This document shows, in pieces, positions 35,123 through 43,215 of a DNA stretch of 64,000 nt (its first letter is position 1; each line of letters starts with the position of its first letter). The position numbers and the translations under genes were made by a program. Below the pieces are notes generated by a model, which saw nothing but the letters and a program-made list of their open reading frames with translations, was not told the origin of the DNA and did no database searches. Source of the DNA: Methylopila henanensis (GTDB lineage: Bacteria > Pseudomonadota > Alphaproteobacteria > Rhizobiales > Methylopilaceae); contig NZ_JBHUER010000010.1 in the NCBI RefSeq assembly GCF_042681025.1, positions 310,001 through 374,000 on the forward strand, written 5' to 3'.

Positions 35123-36121
35123 ATGGAAACGACCCTGGCGGGGCCGCCGGCCGACCATGCGCCGGCCGCGCCTCCGGGCGACGCCGAGGCGATGGTGCGC
35201 GCGGCGTGGCTCTACTTCGTCGGCGAGATGAACCAGAGCGAGATCGCCGACCGGCTCGGCCTGTCGCGGGTGAAAGTGAACCGCCTCATCGCCGCCGCGC
35301 GCGCCGAAGGCGTCGTCCACGTCCGCATCGTGCATCCGTCGGTCGAGATGATCGCGCTCGAGAACGAGCTGTGCTGCGCCTTCGGGCTCGACGCCTGCAG
35401 CGTGACGCCCGCCTCGGGCCAGGAGGAGCGCGGCGAGTCGGAGATCGACAAGCGCTTCGTCGCGATCGCCGCCGCCGAAACCCTCGCCCGCGCGGTGGCC
35501 GCCAAGCCGGACGGCGTGTTCGCGCTGTCCTGGGGCACCACCATGGCCGCCGTCGCCCAGGCCTATCGCGGGCCGCGGGCGCCCAGGGCGCGCTTCGTCT
35601 CGGTGATGGGCTCGCTCACCCGCAAGGCGGCGTCGAATCCGTTCGAGGTGGTGCACCGCGTCGCCGAGCGCACCGGCGGCGAGGGCTATTTCCTCCCCGC
35701 GCCCTACCTCGCCGACACGATCGCGGACCGCGACGTGCTGGTGGCGCAGCGCACGGTGCGGACCGCTCTCGATCTCGCGAACGCCGCCGACGTCGCTATG
35801 TCCGGCGTGACTGAGGCGACTCTTGAGAGCTTCCTGGTGGCGCAGAAGCTGATTTCGGAGGACGAACTACGGGACGCCCGCGCGGCTGGCGCGGTCGGCT
35901 CCTTCGCCGGCCTGTTCTTCGACGCCGAGGGAGCCTTCGTCGACTGCGACGTCAACCGGCGCCGGGTCGGCGTGCCGGGCGACACCTTCCGCACCCGCTG
36001 CACCATCGGCGTCGCGTCAGGCCGCCTCAAGACCGAGAGCGTGCGGGCGGCGCTGAAGGGCCGCATTTTCCGCCATCTCGTCACCGACGAGACCATCGCC
36101 CGCGGCCTGCTGAACCGCTGA
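35123..36121 (+). CDS. SorC/DeoR-family sugar-binding transcriptional regulator
   Basis: A 332-residue regulator. The N-terminal helix-turn-helix is MNQSEIADRLGLSRVKVNRLIAAAR (about residues 38-62). The large sugar-binding domain includes ALSWGTTMAAVAQAY and SVMGSLTRKAASNPFEVVHRVAERTGGEGYFLPAPYLAD, and GVASGRLKTESVRAALKG near the end. Members bind phosphorylated sugars and control sugar operons. No sugar transport operon is adjacent, so the target is unclear. ATG at 35123 follows ACGGAGACCG. Confidence 0.88.
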   Translation: METTLAGPPADHAPAAPPGDAEAMVRAAWLYFVGEMNQSEIADRLGLSRVKVNRLIAAARAEGVVHVRIVHPSVEMIALENELCCAFGLDACSVTPASGQEERGESEIDKRFVAIAAAETLARAVAAKPDGVFALSWGTTMAAVAQAYRGPRAPRARFVSVMGSLTRKAASNPFEVVHRVAERTGGEGYFLPAPYLADTIADRDVLVAQRTVRTALDLANAADVAMSGVTEATLESFLVAQKLISEDELRDARAAGAVGSFAGLFFDAEGAFVDCDVNRRRVGVPGDTFRTRCTIGVASGRLKTESVRAALKGRIFRHLVTDETIARGLLNR

Positions 36122-36125
36122 CGCC

Positions 36126-36407
36126 TCACCAGCCCCCGTAATAGGGGCCGAACCGGCCGTAGCGCGGCTCGAGGTCGTCCAGACGGCGGCTGCGCTCGCG
36201 GCGGCGTTCGACGTCGAGCGTCATGCGGCAATTCGCGAAAGCCTCGGTGCCGGGCTTCATGCCGTAGCCGCGGCAGCGCGCCGTGTCCTCCGCGGCGAGC
36301 TGCGCCGGATCGGTCGCGCAGCCGGCGAGCCCGACGCAGGCGGCGAGAAGCGCGGCGGCACCGAGCGGCCTCGGCCAGAGGCGGCGCGTGTCGTGAATCT
36401 CGGCCAT
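36126..36407 (-). CDS. Small conserved lipoprotein
   Basis: A 93-residue lipoprotein. After a Tat-free N-terminus (MAEIHDTRRLWPR) comes the signal helix LGAAALLAACVGLAGC with a lipobox. The mature part has CRGYGMKPGTEAFANCRM, a short motif seen in many uncharacterised rhizobial lipoproteins, then an Arg-rich stretch and YGRFGPYYGGW. Converges with the SorC gene (four bases between stops). Confidence 0.8.
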   Translation of the reverse strand: MAEIHDTRRLWPRPLGAAALLAACVGLAGCATDPAQLAAEDTARCRGYGMKPGTEAFANCRMTLDVERRRERSRRLDDLEPRYGRFGPYYGGW

Positions 36408-36601
36408 GCCCGTTCTCCGTGGCGGCGCGGCGGTCCGGTTTCGTCCGCCGCGGTCGCGTCACGGAAAGATGTGGCGTTGGGGCGTCGATGTGAAGACGCC
36501 ATCCATGCCTCATGGAGGATAGGCCGCGGGCGCGGTCGGAGGCATGATCCGGCCGCCGGCCCGTCGCGCCGGCCCACGAAAAGACATCCGGGAGAACGCC
36601 C

Positions 36602-37255
36602 ATGGCCTCGCTTTACTTCGACGACCATCGCCGCCTGCAGGAGGAGTTCGGCTCCGGCAAGCTCGCGAAGCTGCTCGACGAGAAGCACGCGCATGACGAA
36701 CTCGCCGACGACGAACGCGCCTTCATCGAGCAGCGCGACTTCTTCTTCCTGTCGACCGTCGATCCAGACGGCATGCCGACGGTGTCCTACAAGGGCGGCC
36801 CGGTCGGCCTGGTGCGGGCGCTCGACGGCCGCACGCTGGCGTTTCCCGGCTTCGACGGCAACGGCATGTTCCTGTCGATGGGCAACATCGAGGGCCAGGG
36901 CAAGGTCGGCTTGCTGTTCATGGACTTTGAGACCCCGCATCGCCTGCGCGTGCAGGGCGTCGCGCGCGTGCTGCGGGACGACCCGCTGATGGCGGGCTGG
37001 ACCGAAGCGAAATACGTGGTGCGGATCGAGGTGACCAAGGCGTGGGTGAACTGCCCGCGCTACGTCCACACCTACGAGCGCAAGGCGCAGTCGCGCTATG
37101 TGCCGCGTCCGGATCGGCCGACGCCGCTCGCGGTCTGGAAGCGGCTCGACATGGTGCAGGACGTGATCTCGGACGACGACCGCGCCCGCGCCGAACGGGA
37201 GGGCGTGATCGATCCGCAGACCTACGGCGGCAAGCTGATGCGCGGCGAGGCCTGA
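36602..37255 (+). CDS. Pyridoxamine 5'-phosphate oxidase-like flavoprotein
   Basis: A 217-residue protein of the PNPOx-like split-barrel family. It has FFFLSTVDPDGMPTVSYKGG, the FMN-region LAFPGFDGNGMFLSMGNIEGQGKVGLLFMDFETPHRLRVQG and KAWVNCPRYVH. Members bind FMN or F420/haem and reduce varied substrates; true pyridoxal phosphate synthesis is unlikely. ATG follows GGGAGAACGCCC. Stands alone between a lipoprotein and galE. Confidence 0.85.
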   Translation: MASLYFDDHRRLQEEFGSGKLAKLLDEKHAHDELADDERAFIEQRDFFFLSTVDPDGMPTVSYKGGPVGLVRALDGRTLAFPGFDGNGMFLSMGNIEGQGKVGLLFMDFETPHRLRVQGVARVLRDDPLMAGWTEAKYVVRIEVTKAWVNCPRYVHTYERKAQSRYVPRPDRPTPLAVWKRLDMVQDVISDDDRARAEREGVIDPQTYGGKLMRGEA

Positions 37256-37357
37256 GCGGGGGCGGTCTGGAGCAAGGGCGCCCTGCAACCAAACGCAAAG
37301 GGTTCTTCGTGTAAGCTTCAGTCGGGAAACGCGTTCCGAACGCAAAAGGGTCGTCTC

Positions 37358-38377
37358 ATGACGGTGCTGATCACCGGCGGCGCAGGGTACATCGGCGCGC
37401 ACATGGTGCTCGCGATGCGCGAGCAGGGCCGGAGCGTCGTCGTGCTGGACGATCTCTCGACCGGCGCGCGCGAGGCGCTGCCCGAGGACGTGCCCCTCGT
37501 GGTGGGCGACGTCGGCGACGAGACGCTCGTGCTGCGGACCATCGCCCAGCACGGCGTGACCGCGGTCGCCCATTTCGCCGCGAAGATCGTGGTGCCGGAC
37601 TCGGTCCGGGACCCGCTCGGAACCTACCTCGCCAACACGGGCAAGACCCGCAGCCTGCTGTCGGCGGTGGTCGCGGCCGGCGTGACGCGCTTCATCTTCT
37701 CGTCGACCGCCGCCGTCTACGGCCTTCTGCCGCCGACGCCGACGCCGGAGGATGCGCCGGTCGCCCCGGCTTCGCCCTACGGAACCTCGAAGCTCATGTC
37801 GGAATGGATCCTGCGCGACGCCGCGGCCGCGCACGGGCTGTCCTACGTCGTGCTGCGCTACTTCAACGTGGCGGGCGCCGACCCCGCGATGCGCACGGGC
37901 CAGCGCGCCGCGGGCGCCAGCAACCTGATCACGCTCGCGACCCGCGCCGCGCTTGGCCTTCGGGCGGGGCTGGACATTCTGGGGACCGATCTGCCGACGC
38001 CGGACGGCACCGGCGTCCGGGACTACATCCACGTCGCCGACCTCGCGGCCGCGCATGTGGCGGCGCTCGACTATCTCGGGGCCGGCGGCCCAAGCGTGAC
38101 GCTGAACTGCGGCTACGGCCGCGGCTTCTCGGTGCGCGAGGTGGTGGCGGCGGTGAACCGGGCCGCGGGGCTCGAGATCGCCACGCGGGAGGCCCCCCGG
38201 CGGCCCGGCGATCCGTTCGTCTCCGTGGCGGACGCCCGGCAAATCCGCGACCGGCTCGACTGGACGCCGAAGCTGGACGATCTCGACCTCATCGTCCGGC
38301 ACGCGCTGGAATGGGAACGGCGGTACTGGATCGGATCGGCCGAACGGCAGGCCGAGATCAGACGCCTCGCGAGCTGA
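37358..38377 (+). CDS. galE: UDP-glucose 4-epimerase
   Basis: Interconverts UDP-glucose and UDP-galactose. The 339-residue protein has the NAD motif VLITGGAGYIGAHMVLAM, DDLSTGAREALPE, active-site Ser region IFSSTAAVYG, the YxxxK motif in SPYGTSKLMSEWIL, and the substrate segment LRYFNVAGADP then GTDLPTPDGTGVRDYIHVADLA. Likely serves surface polysaccharide synthesis. A strong palindrome follows 128 bases later. Confidence 0.94.
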   Translation: MTVLITGGAGYIGAHMVLAMREQGRSVVVLDDLSTGAREALPEDVPLVVGDVGDETLVLRTIAQHGVTAVAHFAAKIVVPDSVRDPLGTYLANTGKTRSLLSAVVAAGVTRFIFSSTAAVYGLLPPTPTPEDAPVAPASPYGTSKLMSEWILRDAAAAHGLSYVVLRYFNVAGADPAMRTGQRAAGASNLITLATRAALGLRAGLDILGTDLPTPDGTGVRDYIHVADLAAAHVAALDYLGAGGPSVTLNCGYGRGFSVREVVAAVNRAAGLEIATREAPRRPGDPFVSVADARQIRDRLDWTPKLDDLDLIVRHALEWERRYWIGSAERQAEIRRLAS

Positions 38378-38504
38378 TCTCAGGCTCTCTCCGCGCTTCA
38401 AATCTGCGAAGTCAGCTTCGGCGCCGCGCCCGAGCGCCGGACCGCTTTGTCGCCGACCGGCCACCCTTATGCGCGCGTCGTCCTCCGGCCTGGGCGAAAG
38501 AACA

Positions 38505-38536
38505 CATCCCCGGCGTCGGACCCGACGCCGGGGATG
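38505..38536. terminator. Bidirectional hairpin between galE and a small membrane protein gene
   Basis: Perfect 14-base arms CATCCCCGGCGTCG / CGACGCCGGGGATG with a four-base loop sit in the intergenic region of two converging genes. A T-run is absent. It could equally be a REP-like element. Confidence 0.6.
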
Positions 38537-38593
38537 GATGGTCCGTTCAAGCCGAACCGATACGCCGCATTGATTGGTCTGAAGCGCCTTCGC

Positions 38594-38755
38594 TCAGAAC
38601 ACCGCGAGATATTTCAGCAGCGAGATGATGCCGATGATGATGACGATGATGCGGATGATCTGCTTGGCCCGACCGTCGATCGGCAGCATGCCGACCAGAT
38701 AAAGCACCAGAAAGATCACCAGAACGGTGATCAGAATACCGATCAGTGGGGACAT
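38594..38755 (-). CDS. Thivi_2564-like small membrane protein
   Basis: A 53-residue hydrophobic protein: MSPLIGILITVLVIFLVLYL, a short polar turn GMLPIDGRAKQ, then a second helix IIRIIVIIIGIISLLKYL. Two helices joined by a polar loop containing Asp and Lys match the small 'Thivi_2564' membrane protein family, whose role is unknown. It is too short for usual ORF cut-offs but fits the family over its full length. Confidence 0.75.
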   Translation of the reverse strand: MSPLIGILITVLVIFLVLYLVGMLPIDGRAKQIIRIIVIIIGIISLLKYLAVF

Positions 38756-38885
38756 GTCTCGTCATCCTTGTGCGGCGAGAAAGAAAGAAACGCGGCCGAC
38801 CTTCAAGCTCCGGCCCGCTCCGCGTTTTACGCGCCGTCGCGATGTGAAAACGCACACACGCGTGATCGGTTCCGGGGAAATGCGC

Positions 38886-39818
38886 TCAGTCCGGCTTGCG
38901 CGCCGTCAGCAAAAGGGAGGCCCCCTCGTCGTCCGCGGCGCGCGGCGCGCCCCTGAGCGTCCACATCGCGTAGCCCGCGAGAAAGCCGACCGCGCTCGCC
39001 GCGTGCCACGACCAGGCGTGCCGGTAGCGGCGGTCCACGCATCTGATCGGCGAGCAGCGCGCGATCCAGTAGACGATCGCGTCCACGTCCGACCACGGCG
39101 CCTGCTCGACGCGGGCGTCGACGAGGCCTGCGCGCTCCGCCGCCGCGCGCAGCGCAGCCTCCGTCCACCAGGTCAGATGGTGGGGCGTGGCGTTGATCAG
39201 GTAGTTCGGGATGCGGGCGCCGGCGGAGGGCACATGCGGCACGCCGACGATCACCTGCCCGCCCGGCCGGACCGCCGCCGCCATGCCCCGCAGCATCGCG
39301 AGCGGGCGCTCCACATGCTCCAGCACCTGGAACGCGCAGGTGAGGTCGTAGGCCCCGGCGTTCGTCGCGAGATGGCCATCGAGGGTTTCAGCGAGGACGT
39401 AAGGCGGCCGGTCGGCGCCGCCATAGGGCTCCAGCCCAACATAGTCCGCGTGCGGGACCGAGGCGCGGAAGGCGCCGAAGCCGCAGCCGACGTCGAGCAC
39501 CCGGTCTCCGGGCGCGACGCTCTGCGCCGCCATGGCGAACTCGGCCTTAGGGCCTTTGTCGCGATGGCGATCGAGCCGCATGCGGGCGTAGACACGGTCG
39601 TAGAAGGCGGCGTCGCCCGCGGTCATCGGATCAAAGAAGTGCAGCCCGGTCGGCGATTCCCAGAGCCCGAAGCGGGTCGCGCCGCGGAAGCTCGGCCGCA
39701 CGTCGACGCGGAACTCGTAGCGCCAGAGATCGGCGAGCAGTTCCGCGCTCACCCATTGCACGAGCCGCGACGCGGGCTCGCCGGTGACCGGACAGGGCGG
39801 ACGGCGCGTTCGGCTCAC
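38886..39818 (-). CDS. Class I SAM-dependent methyltransferase
   Basis: A 310-residue methyltransferase. The N-terminal ~90 residues hold a CPVTGEP motif and resemble the leader region of methyltransferases acting on sugars or small molecules. The SAM site is RVLDVGCGFGAFRASV, followed by YDLTCAFQVLEHVERPLAML and GGQVIVGVPHVPS. A C-terminal hydrophobic stretch (SAVGFLAGYAMWTL) may contact membrane. Substrate unknown; a cell-surface glycan or lipid carrier is possible given nearby galE. Confidence 0.85.
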   Translation of the reverse strand: MSRTRRPPCPVTGEPASRLVQWVSAELLADLWRYEFRVDVRPSFRGATRFGLWESPTGLHFFDPMTAGDAAFYDRVYARMRLDRHRDKGPKAEFAMAAQSVAPGDRVLDVGCGFGAFRASVPHADYVGLEPYGGADRPPYVLAETLDGHLATNAGAYDLTCAFQVLEHVERPLAMLRGMAAAVRPGGQVIVGVPHVPSAGARIPNYLINATPHHLTWWTEAALRAAAERAGLVDARVEQAPWSDVDAIVYWIARCSPIRCVDRRYRHAWSWHAASAVGFLAGYAMWTLRGAPRAADDEGASLLLTARKPD

Positions 39819-39972
39819 GATCGGCGGCTCTCCTTTCGCGGTAGGCGTCGGGCGGACGACCTGTGATCGCCCGCCGGGACCTCCGGATCAAGCGCGCGGC
39901 CGCCACTGGACGCCGGCGCGGGGCGCGCCAGAACCACGCAGGACCTCCCCGACGCCCTCAAGGAGCCGCGGC

Positions 39973-40371
39973 ATGAGCCTGCCCACGCTGTCGACGCCCA
40001 CCCGCCGCCAGGCCGAGACCTTCGCCACCGCGCTTGGCTGGGTCTCGCTCGGGCTCGCCGCGGTGGAGCTCGCGGCGCCGGGCGCGCTGGCGCGGCGGCT
40101 GGGGCTGTCGAAGAACCACCAGTTCCTGAAAGGTTTCGGCGCGCGGGAGCTCGCGACCGGCGCGGGTCTGTTCGGGTGGCGGCGCGGCCGCGGCAAGCGC
40201 GTCTGGATCTGGGCGCGCGTCGCCGGCGACGCCATGGACGTCGCCGCCCTCGCCCCGGCGCTTAGCCGCGACAATCCCAAGCGCGCAGCGGCCTTCGCGG
40301 CGCTCGGCGTGATCGCGGCGGTCACCGTGATCGACGTGCTCTGCGCCCGAGCGCTCGACGACGAGCTGTAG
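39973..40371 (+). CDS. Small membrane protein, cyclase/dehydrase-associated type
   Basis: A 132-residue protein with about four hydrophobic segments (FATALGWVSLGLAAVELAAP, ELATGAGLFGW, GDAMDVAALAPAL, ALGVIAAVTVIDVLCA). It resembles the membrane part that in some rhizobia is fused to a cyclase/dehydrase domain; that domain is missing here. ATG at 39973 follows AAGGAGCC. Function unknown. Confidence 0.65.
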   Translation: MSLPTLSTPTRRQAETFATALGWVSLGLAAVELAAPGALARRLGLSKNHQFLKGFGARELATGAGLFGWRRGRGKRVWIWARVAGDAMDVAALAPALSRDNPKRAAAFAALGVIAAVTVIDVLCARALDDEL

Positions 40372-40395
40372 CCCCTCGTTCATCCCAAATGCGCC

Positions 40396-40520
40396 GTCAT
40401 GGTCCGGCTTGACCGGACCCATCCATGTCCGGCGTCAAGCCGGAGGACGACGGGCGGATGAGGCGGCGATCGATCCGCCGCCATTGCGGTTCCGGTTTCG
40501 CCGGACGCCCCTCATCCGCC
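40396..40520. repeat. Intergenic palindromic (REP-like) element, copy 2
   Basis: Three inverted pairs are nested: GGTCCGG / CCGGACC (40401-40419), GTCCGGC / GCCGGAG just after, and GGCGGATGAGG / CCTCATCCGCC (40453-40463 and 40510-40520). It fills the space between two converging genes and probably ends both transcripts. Confidence 0.6.
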
Positions 40521-40985
40521 TCAGAGGCCGAGATCGCTCAGCGACGGGTGGTCGTCGGGCCGGCGGCCGAGCGGCCAGTGGTACTTGCGGTCGCTCTCGG
40601 CGATCGGATGGTCGTTGATGCTCGCGATCCGCCGGCGCATCAGCCCGTGCTCGTCGAACTCCCAGTTCTCGTTGCCATAGCTGCGGAACCAATGGCCGCT
40701 GTCGTCGCGCCATTCGTAGGCGAAGCGCACGGCGATGCGGTTCTCATGCCAGGCCCAGACCTCCTTGATCAGGCGGTAGTCGAGCTCGCGCGCCCACTTC
40801 CGGGTCAGGAAGGCCTCGATCGCGTCGCGGCCCTGCAGAAACTCCGCCCGGTTCCGCCACACGCTGTCGACGGTGTAGGCCTGCGCCACCCTGGCGGGCT
40901 CGCGCGTGTTCCAGGCGTCTTCCGCCATCCGCGCCTTCTGCGCGGCGGTCTCGGCGGTGAAAGGCGGCAGCGGCGGACGGCTCAT
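40521..40985 (-). CDS. NTF2-like protein (DUF1348 family)
   Basis: A 154-residue SnoaL/NTF2-fold protein: WNTREPARVAQAYTVDSVWRNRAEFLQGRDAIEAFLTRKW, RFAYEWRDDSGHWFRSYGNENWEFDEHGLMRRR. The DUF1348 family is conserved but biochemically undefined. Start ATG at 40985; the longer frame runs into the operator region. Its promoter region carries a CATACA/TGTATG palindrome matching one at the nearby MocR gene. Confidence 0.88.
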   Translation of the reverse strand: MSRPPLPPFTAETAAQKARMAEDAWNTREPARVAQAYTVDSVWRNRAEFLQGRDAIEAFLTRKWARELDYRLIKEVWAWHENRIAVRFAYEWRDDSGHWFRSYGNENWEFDEHGLMRRRIASINDHPIAESDRKYHWPLGRRPDDHPSLSDLGL

Positions 40986-41015
40986 GGGGCTCTCCCGTTT
41001 GCGAGGACATGAAGA

Positions 41016-41039
41016 CCATACATTATTGACATTGTATGG
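41016..41039. promoter_or_regulatory. Candidate MocR operator, site 1
   Basis: Inverted repeat CCATACA ... TGTATGG (arms 41016-41022 and 41033-41039, 10-base spacer) between the divergent NTF2-like and DUF983 genes. TTGACA (41027-41031 overlap) lies inside the spacer, with TACATG 17 bases on, giving a promoter-like layout on the plus strand that the operator would block. The same arms occur upstream of the MocR gene at 42890. Confidence 0.6.
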
Positions 41040-41083
41040 CAACGAGAATACATGCGCATGGACGTCATGAGAGGGAGACCGCC

Positions 41084-41491
41084 GTGACCACGCAGACCCA
41101 TCCGAACCTCGCGCCCTACGCCGTCGGCGTGCGCGGGCGCTGCCCCCGCTGCGGCGAGGGCCACATGTTCGACGGCTTCCTCAAGCTGCGGCCGAACTGC
41201 GAGGTCTGCGGCCTCGACTACTCCTACGCCGACCCGGCGGACGGGCCCGCCTTCTTCGTCATCACCTTCGGGTGCCTTCCGGCCGCCTTCTGCGCGGTCT
41301 GGATCGAGGCGGTCTACGGCGCGCCCTACTGGGTGCATCTCGTCACCACCCTGCCGCTGCTGCTCGCGACCTGCATCCCGCCGCTGCGCCCGCTGAAGGG
41401 CTGGCTGGTGGCGAGCCAGTTCCATCACAAGGCCGCCGAGGCCCGGCTGATCCGGCCGGGCGAGGACGAGGACGACCGCGGCGGCTGGTGA
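41084..41491 (+). CDS. DUF983 family membrane protein
   Basis: A 135-residue protein with a GTG start preceded by GAGGGAGA. The N-terminus has two CxxC pairs, RGRCPRCGEGHMFDG and NCEVCGLDYS, that could bind zinc. Two helices follow (FFVITFGCLPAAFCAVWIEAV and WVHLVTTLPLLLATCIPPL). DUF983 proteins are widespread in alphaproteobacteria and of unknown role. Converges with the MocR gene. Confidence 0.88.
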   Translation: MTTQTHPNLAPYAVGVRGRCPRCGEGHMFDGFLKLRPNCEVCGLDYSYADPADGPAFFVITFGCLPAAFCAVWIEAVYGAPYWVHLVTTLPLLLATCIPPLRPLKGWLVASQFHHKAAEARLIRPGEDEDDRGGW

Positions 41492-41509
41492 GCCGCGGGT
41501 CTCGAGGCC

Positions 41510-42868
41510 TCACACCACGTCATGCACGCGGCGCCGTTCGCCCTGAACGAGCGCCGCAAGCGTCTTCAGGGCGGCGGCGAGCCGCGCTCGGTCGGCGACG
41601 CCGCCGAGCGAGATCCGCACCGCCTCGGGCGCCGCGCCGTCGGCCCGGAACGCGTCCGAGGGCGTGACGCCCAGGCCCTGCGCGCGCGCCGCCTCGATCA
41701 GCCCGTAACGGTCCCAGTGCGCCGGCAGCGGCAGCCACAGATGCAGCCCGTTCCGCGCGCCGCGGGCGCCCGGCAGGATGTCGCGCGCGAGCGCCTGCCG
41801 CGCCGCCGCCTCCTCCCGCACGCCGCGCAGCAGCGTCTCGGCGTCGCCGCTGCGGATCCAGAACGTCGCGAGCGCGGTCATCAGCGGCGCCGTCATCAGC
41901 GCGAAGGCCCGCATGGCGGCGGCGAACCGGCGCGCGCCCTCCTCGTCCGGCGCGACCACATAGGCGGTGCGCAGGCCGGGCGTGAGGCATTTCGACAGCG
42001 TCGCCACATGCCAGGTCGCGGCCGGCGCGAGCGTCGCGAAGGCGGGCGGCGCGTCCTCCGCCAGCCGCGCGCAGGGGTCGTCCTCGATGATCGTCAGGCC
42101 GTGGCGCGCCGCGGCGGCGGCGATGTCCCGCCGGCGCGGCTCGGGCATGGTGGCGGCGGTCGGGTTCGCGATCGTCGGGTTGAGGTAGACTACGCGGGCC
42201 CCGCCCCGCGCCGCGCGCTCCAGCGCGTCGGGGCGCATGCCGTCGGCGTCGGTCTCGACCGCGACAGTTTTCAGCCCGAGCCGCGAGACCGCCAGCAGCA
42301 GGCCCGGATAGCACAGCGGCTCGGCCAGCACGGCGTCGCCGGCCTGAGCGTGCAGCGACAGCAGCGCCGTGAGCGCGGTCTGCGCGCCGGGGCTGACCGC
42401 GATCCGCGCGTCGTCGATCCGGCCGAGCCCGGGCTTCAGCCACAGCGCCGCCGCCGCCCGGTCCTGCGGAGCGCCGGGGCCGGAATGATAGGACATCAGC
42501 AGGTCGACGTTCGCCCGCGCCGCGATGTCGGCCACGCCGCGCGCGATCGCGTCGGCGAGGGAGACGCCGCGGGGCGCCGGCGGGATGTTCATGCTGAGGT
42601 CGATCGCCGGCGCGCTGAGATCCGGCCGCGCGGCGATGAAGGAGCCGCGGCCGGTGACCGCGTCCAGCAGGCCGCGGCGGCGCGCCTCGGCGTAGGCGCG
42701 GGTGACGGTCGTCAGGTCGACGTCGAGCTCCTGCGCCAGAGCGCGCTGCGGCGGCAGCCGGTCGCCCGGACGCAGCCGCCCCTCGTCCGCCGCCGCCTCG
42801 ATCGCGTCGGCGATCTGCAGGTAGTACGGGCTTGCGTCGGACAGGGCGATCCGGCCTGGCCAGGACAT
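41510..42868 (-). CDS. MocR-family regulator (GntR HTH fused to aminotransferase-like domain)
   Basis: A 452-residue protein. A GntR-type winged helix occupies about residues 10-75 (LQIADAIEAAADEGRLRPGDRLPPQRALAQ). A class I aminotransferase-like domain follows, with VSPGAQTALTALLSL, YLNPTIANPTAATM, IIEDDPCARL and the PLP lysine motif TLSKCLTPGLRTAYVV. MocR proteins sense PLP or amino compounds and control vitamin B6, GABA or related genes. The effector and targets here are unknown. ATG at 42868 is preceded by a palindrome that matches one at the neighbouring divergent promoter region. Confidence 0.9.
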   Translation of the reverse strand: MSWPGRIALSDASPYYLQIADAIEAAADEGRLRPGDRLPPQRALAQELDVDLTTVTRAYAEARRRGLLDAVTGRGSFIAARPDLSAPAIDLSMNIPPAPRGVSLADAIARGVADIAARANVDLLMSYHSGPGAPQDRAAAALWLKPGLGRIDDARIAVSPGAQTALTALLSLHAQAGDAVLAEPLCYPGLLLAVSRLGLKTVAVETDADGMRPDALERAARGGARVVYLNPTIANPTAATMPEPRRRDIAAAAARHGLTIIEDDPCARLAEDAPPAFATLAPAATWHVATLSKCLTPGLRTAYVVAPDEEGARRFAAAMRAFALMTAPLMTALATFWIRSGDAETLLRGVREEAAARQALARDILPGARGARNGLHLWLPLPAHWDRYGLIEAARAQGLGVTPSDAFRADGAAPEAVRISLGGVADRARLAAALKTLAALVQGERRRVHDVV

Positions 42869-42889
42869 GACAGCTCGGACCTCGCGCAT

Positions 42890-42914
42890 CCATACAAACG
42901 GATGCATTGTATGC
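42890..42914. promoter_or_regulatory. Candidate MocR operator, site 2 (autoregulation)
   Basis: Inverted repeat CCATACA ... TGTATGC (arms CATACA at 42891-42896 and TGTATG at 42908-42913, 11-base spacer), 22 bases before the MocR start codon. It shares both arms with the site at 41016, with a spacer one base longer. Confidence 0.6.
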
Positions 42915-43073
42915 CTTGCGCGCGGCGAGCGCCAGCGCCGCTTTTCCGGCCCCGCATCGTCCCGGACGCCGCCGCGCAGGCCTGCAACAGACGTGAAACG
43001 CCGGGTGAATTTTCTGAAATTTCCTGCGACGGCGGGGCAAGATCCGCCAACATTCCGGCGAACGGTCCGGGCC

Positions 43074-43200
43074 GCCCCTTGTCCCGGCCTTGAGCCGGGC
43101 CCGAGAGCCTCCACGGTCCCGAAAAGCCCGCCCGACCGTGCCCTGCTTCCGAAGCGCGTCGGCGTTTATGAGTCCCGGCTCTGGGCCAGGACAAGGGCAT
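43074..43200. repeat. Intergenic palindromic (REP-like) element, copy 3
   Basis: Outer arms CCCTTGTCCCGGCC and GGCCAGGACAAGGG (one mismatch) enclose a second pair around GAGCCGGG / CCCGGCTC. It lies between the MocR promoter and the end of the carboxylase gene. The 42869-43215 gap holds otherwise only the operator at 42890. Confidence 0.65.
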
Positions 43201-43215
43201 GAGCTTCCGCCCGCC

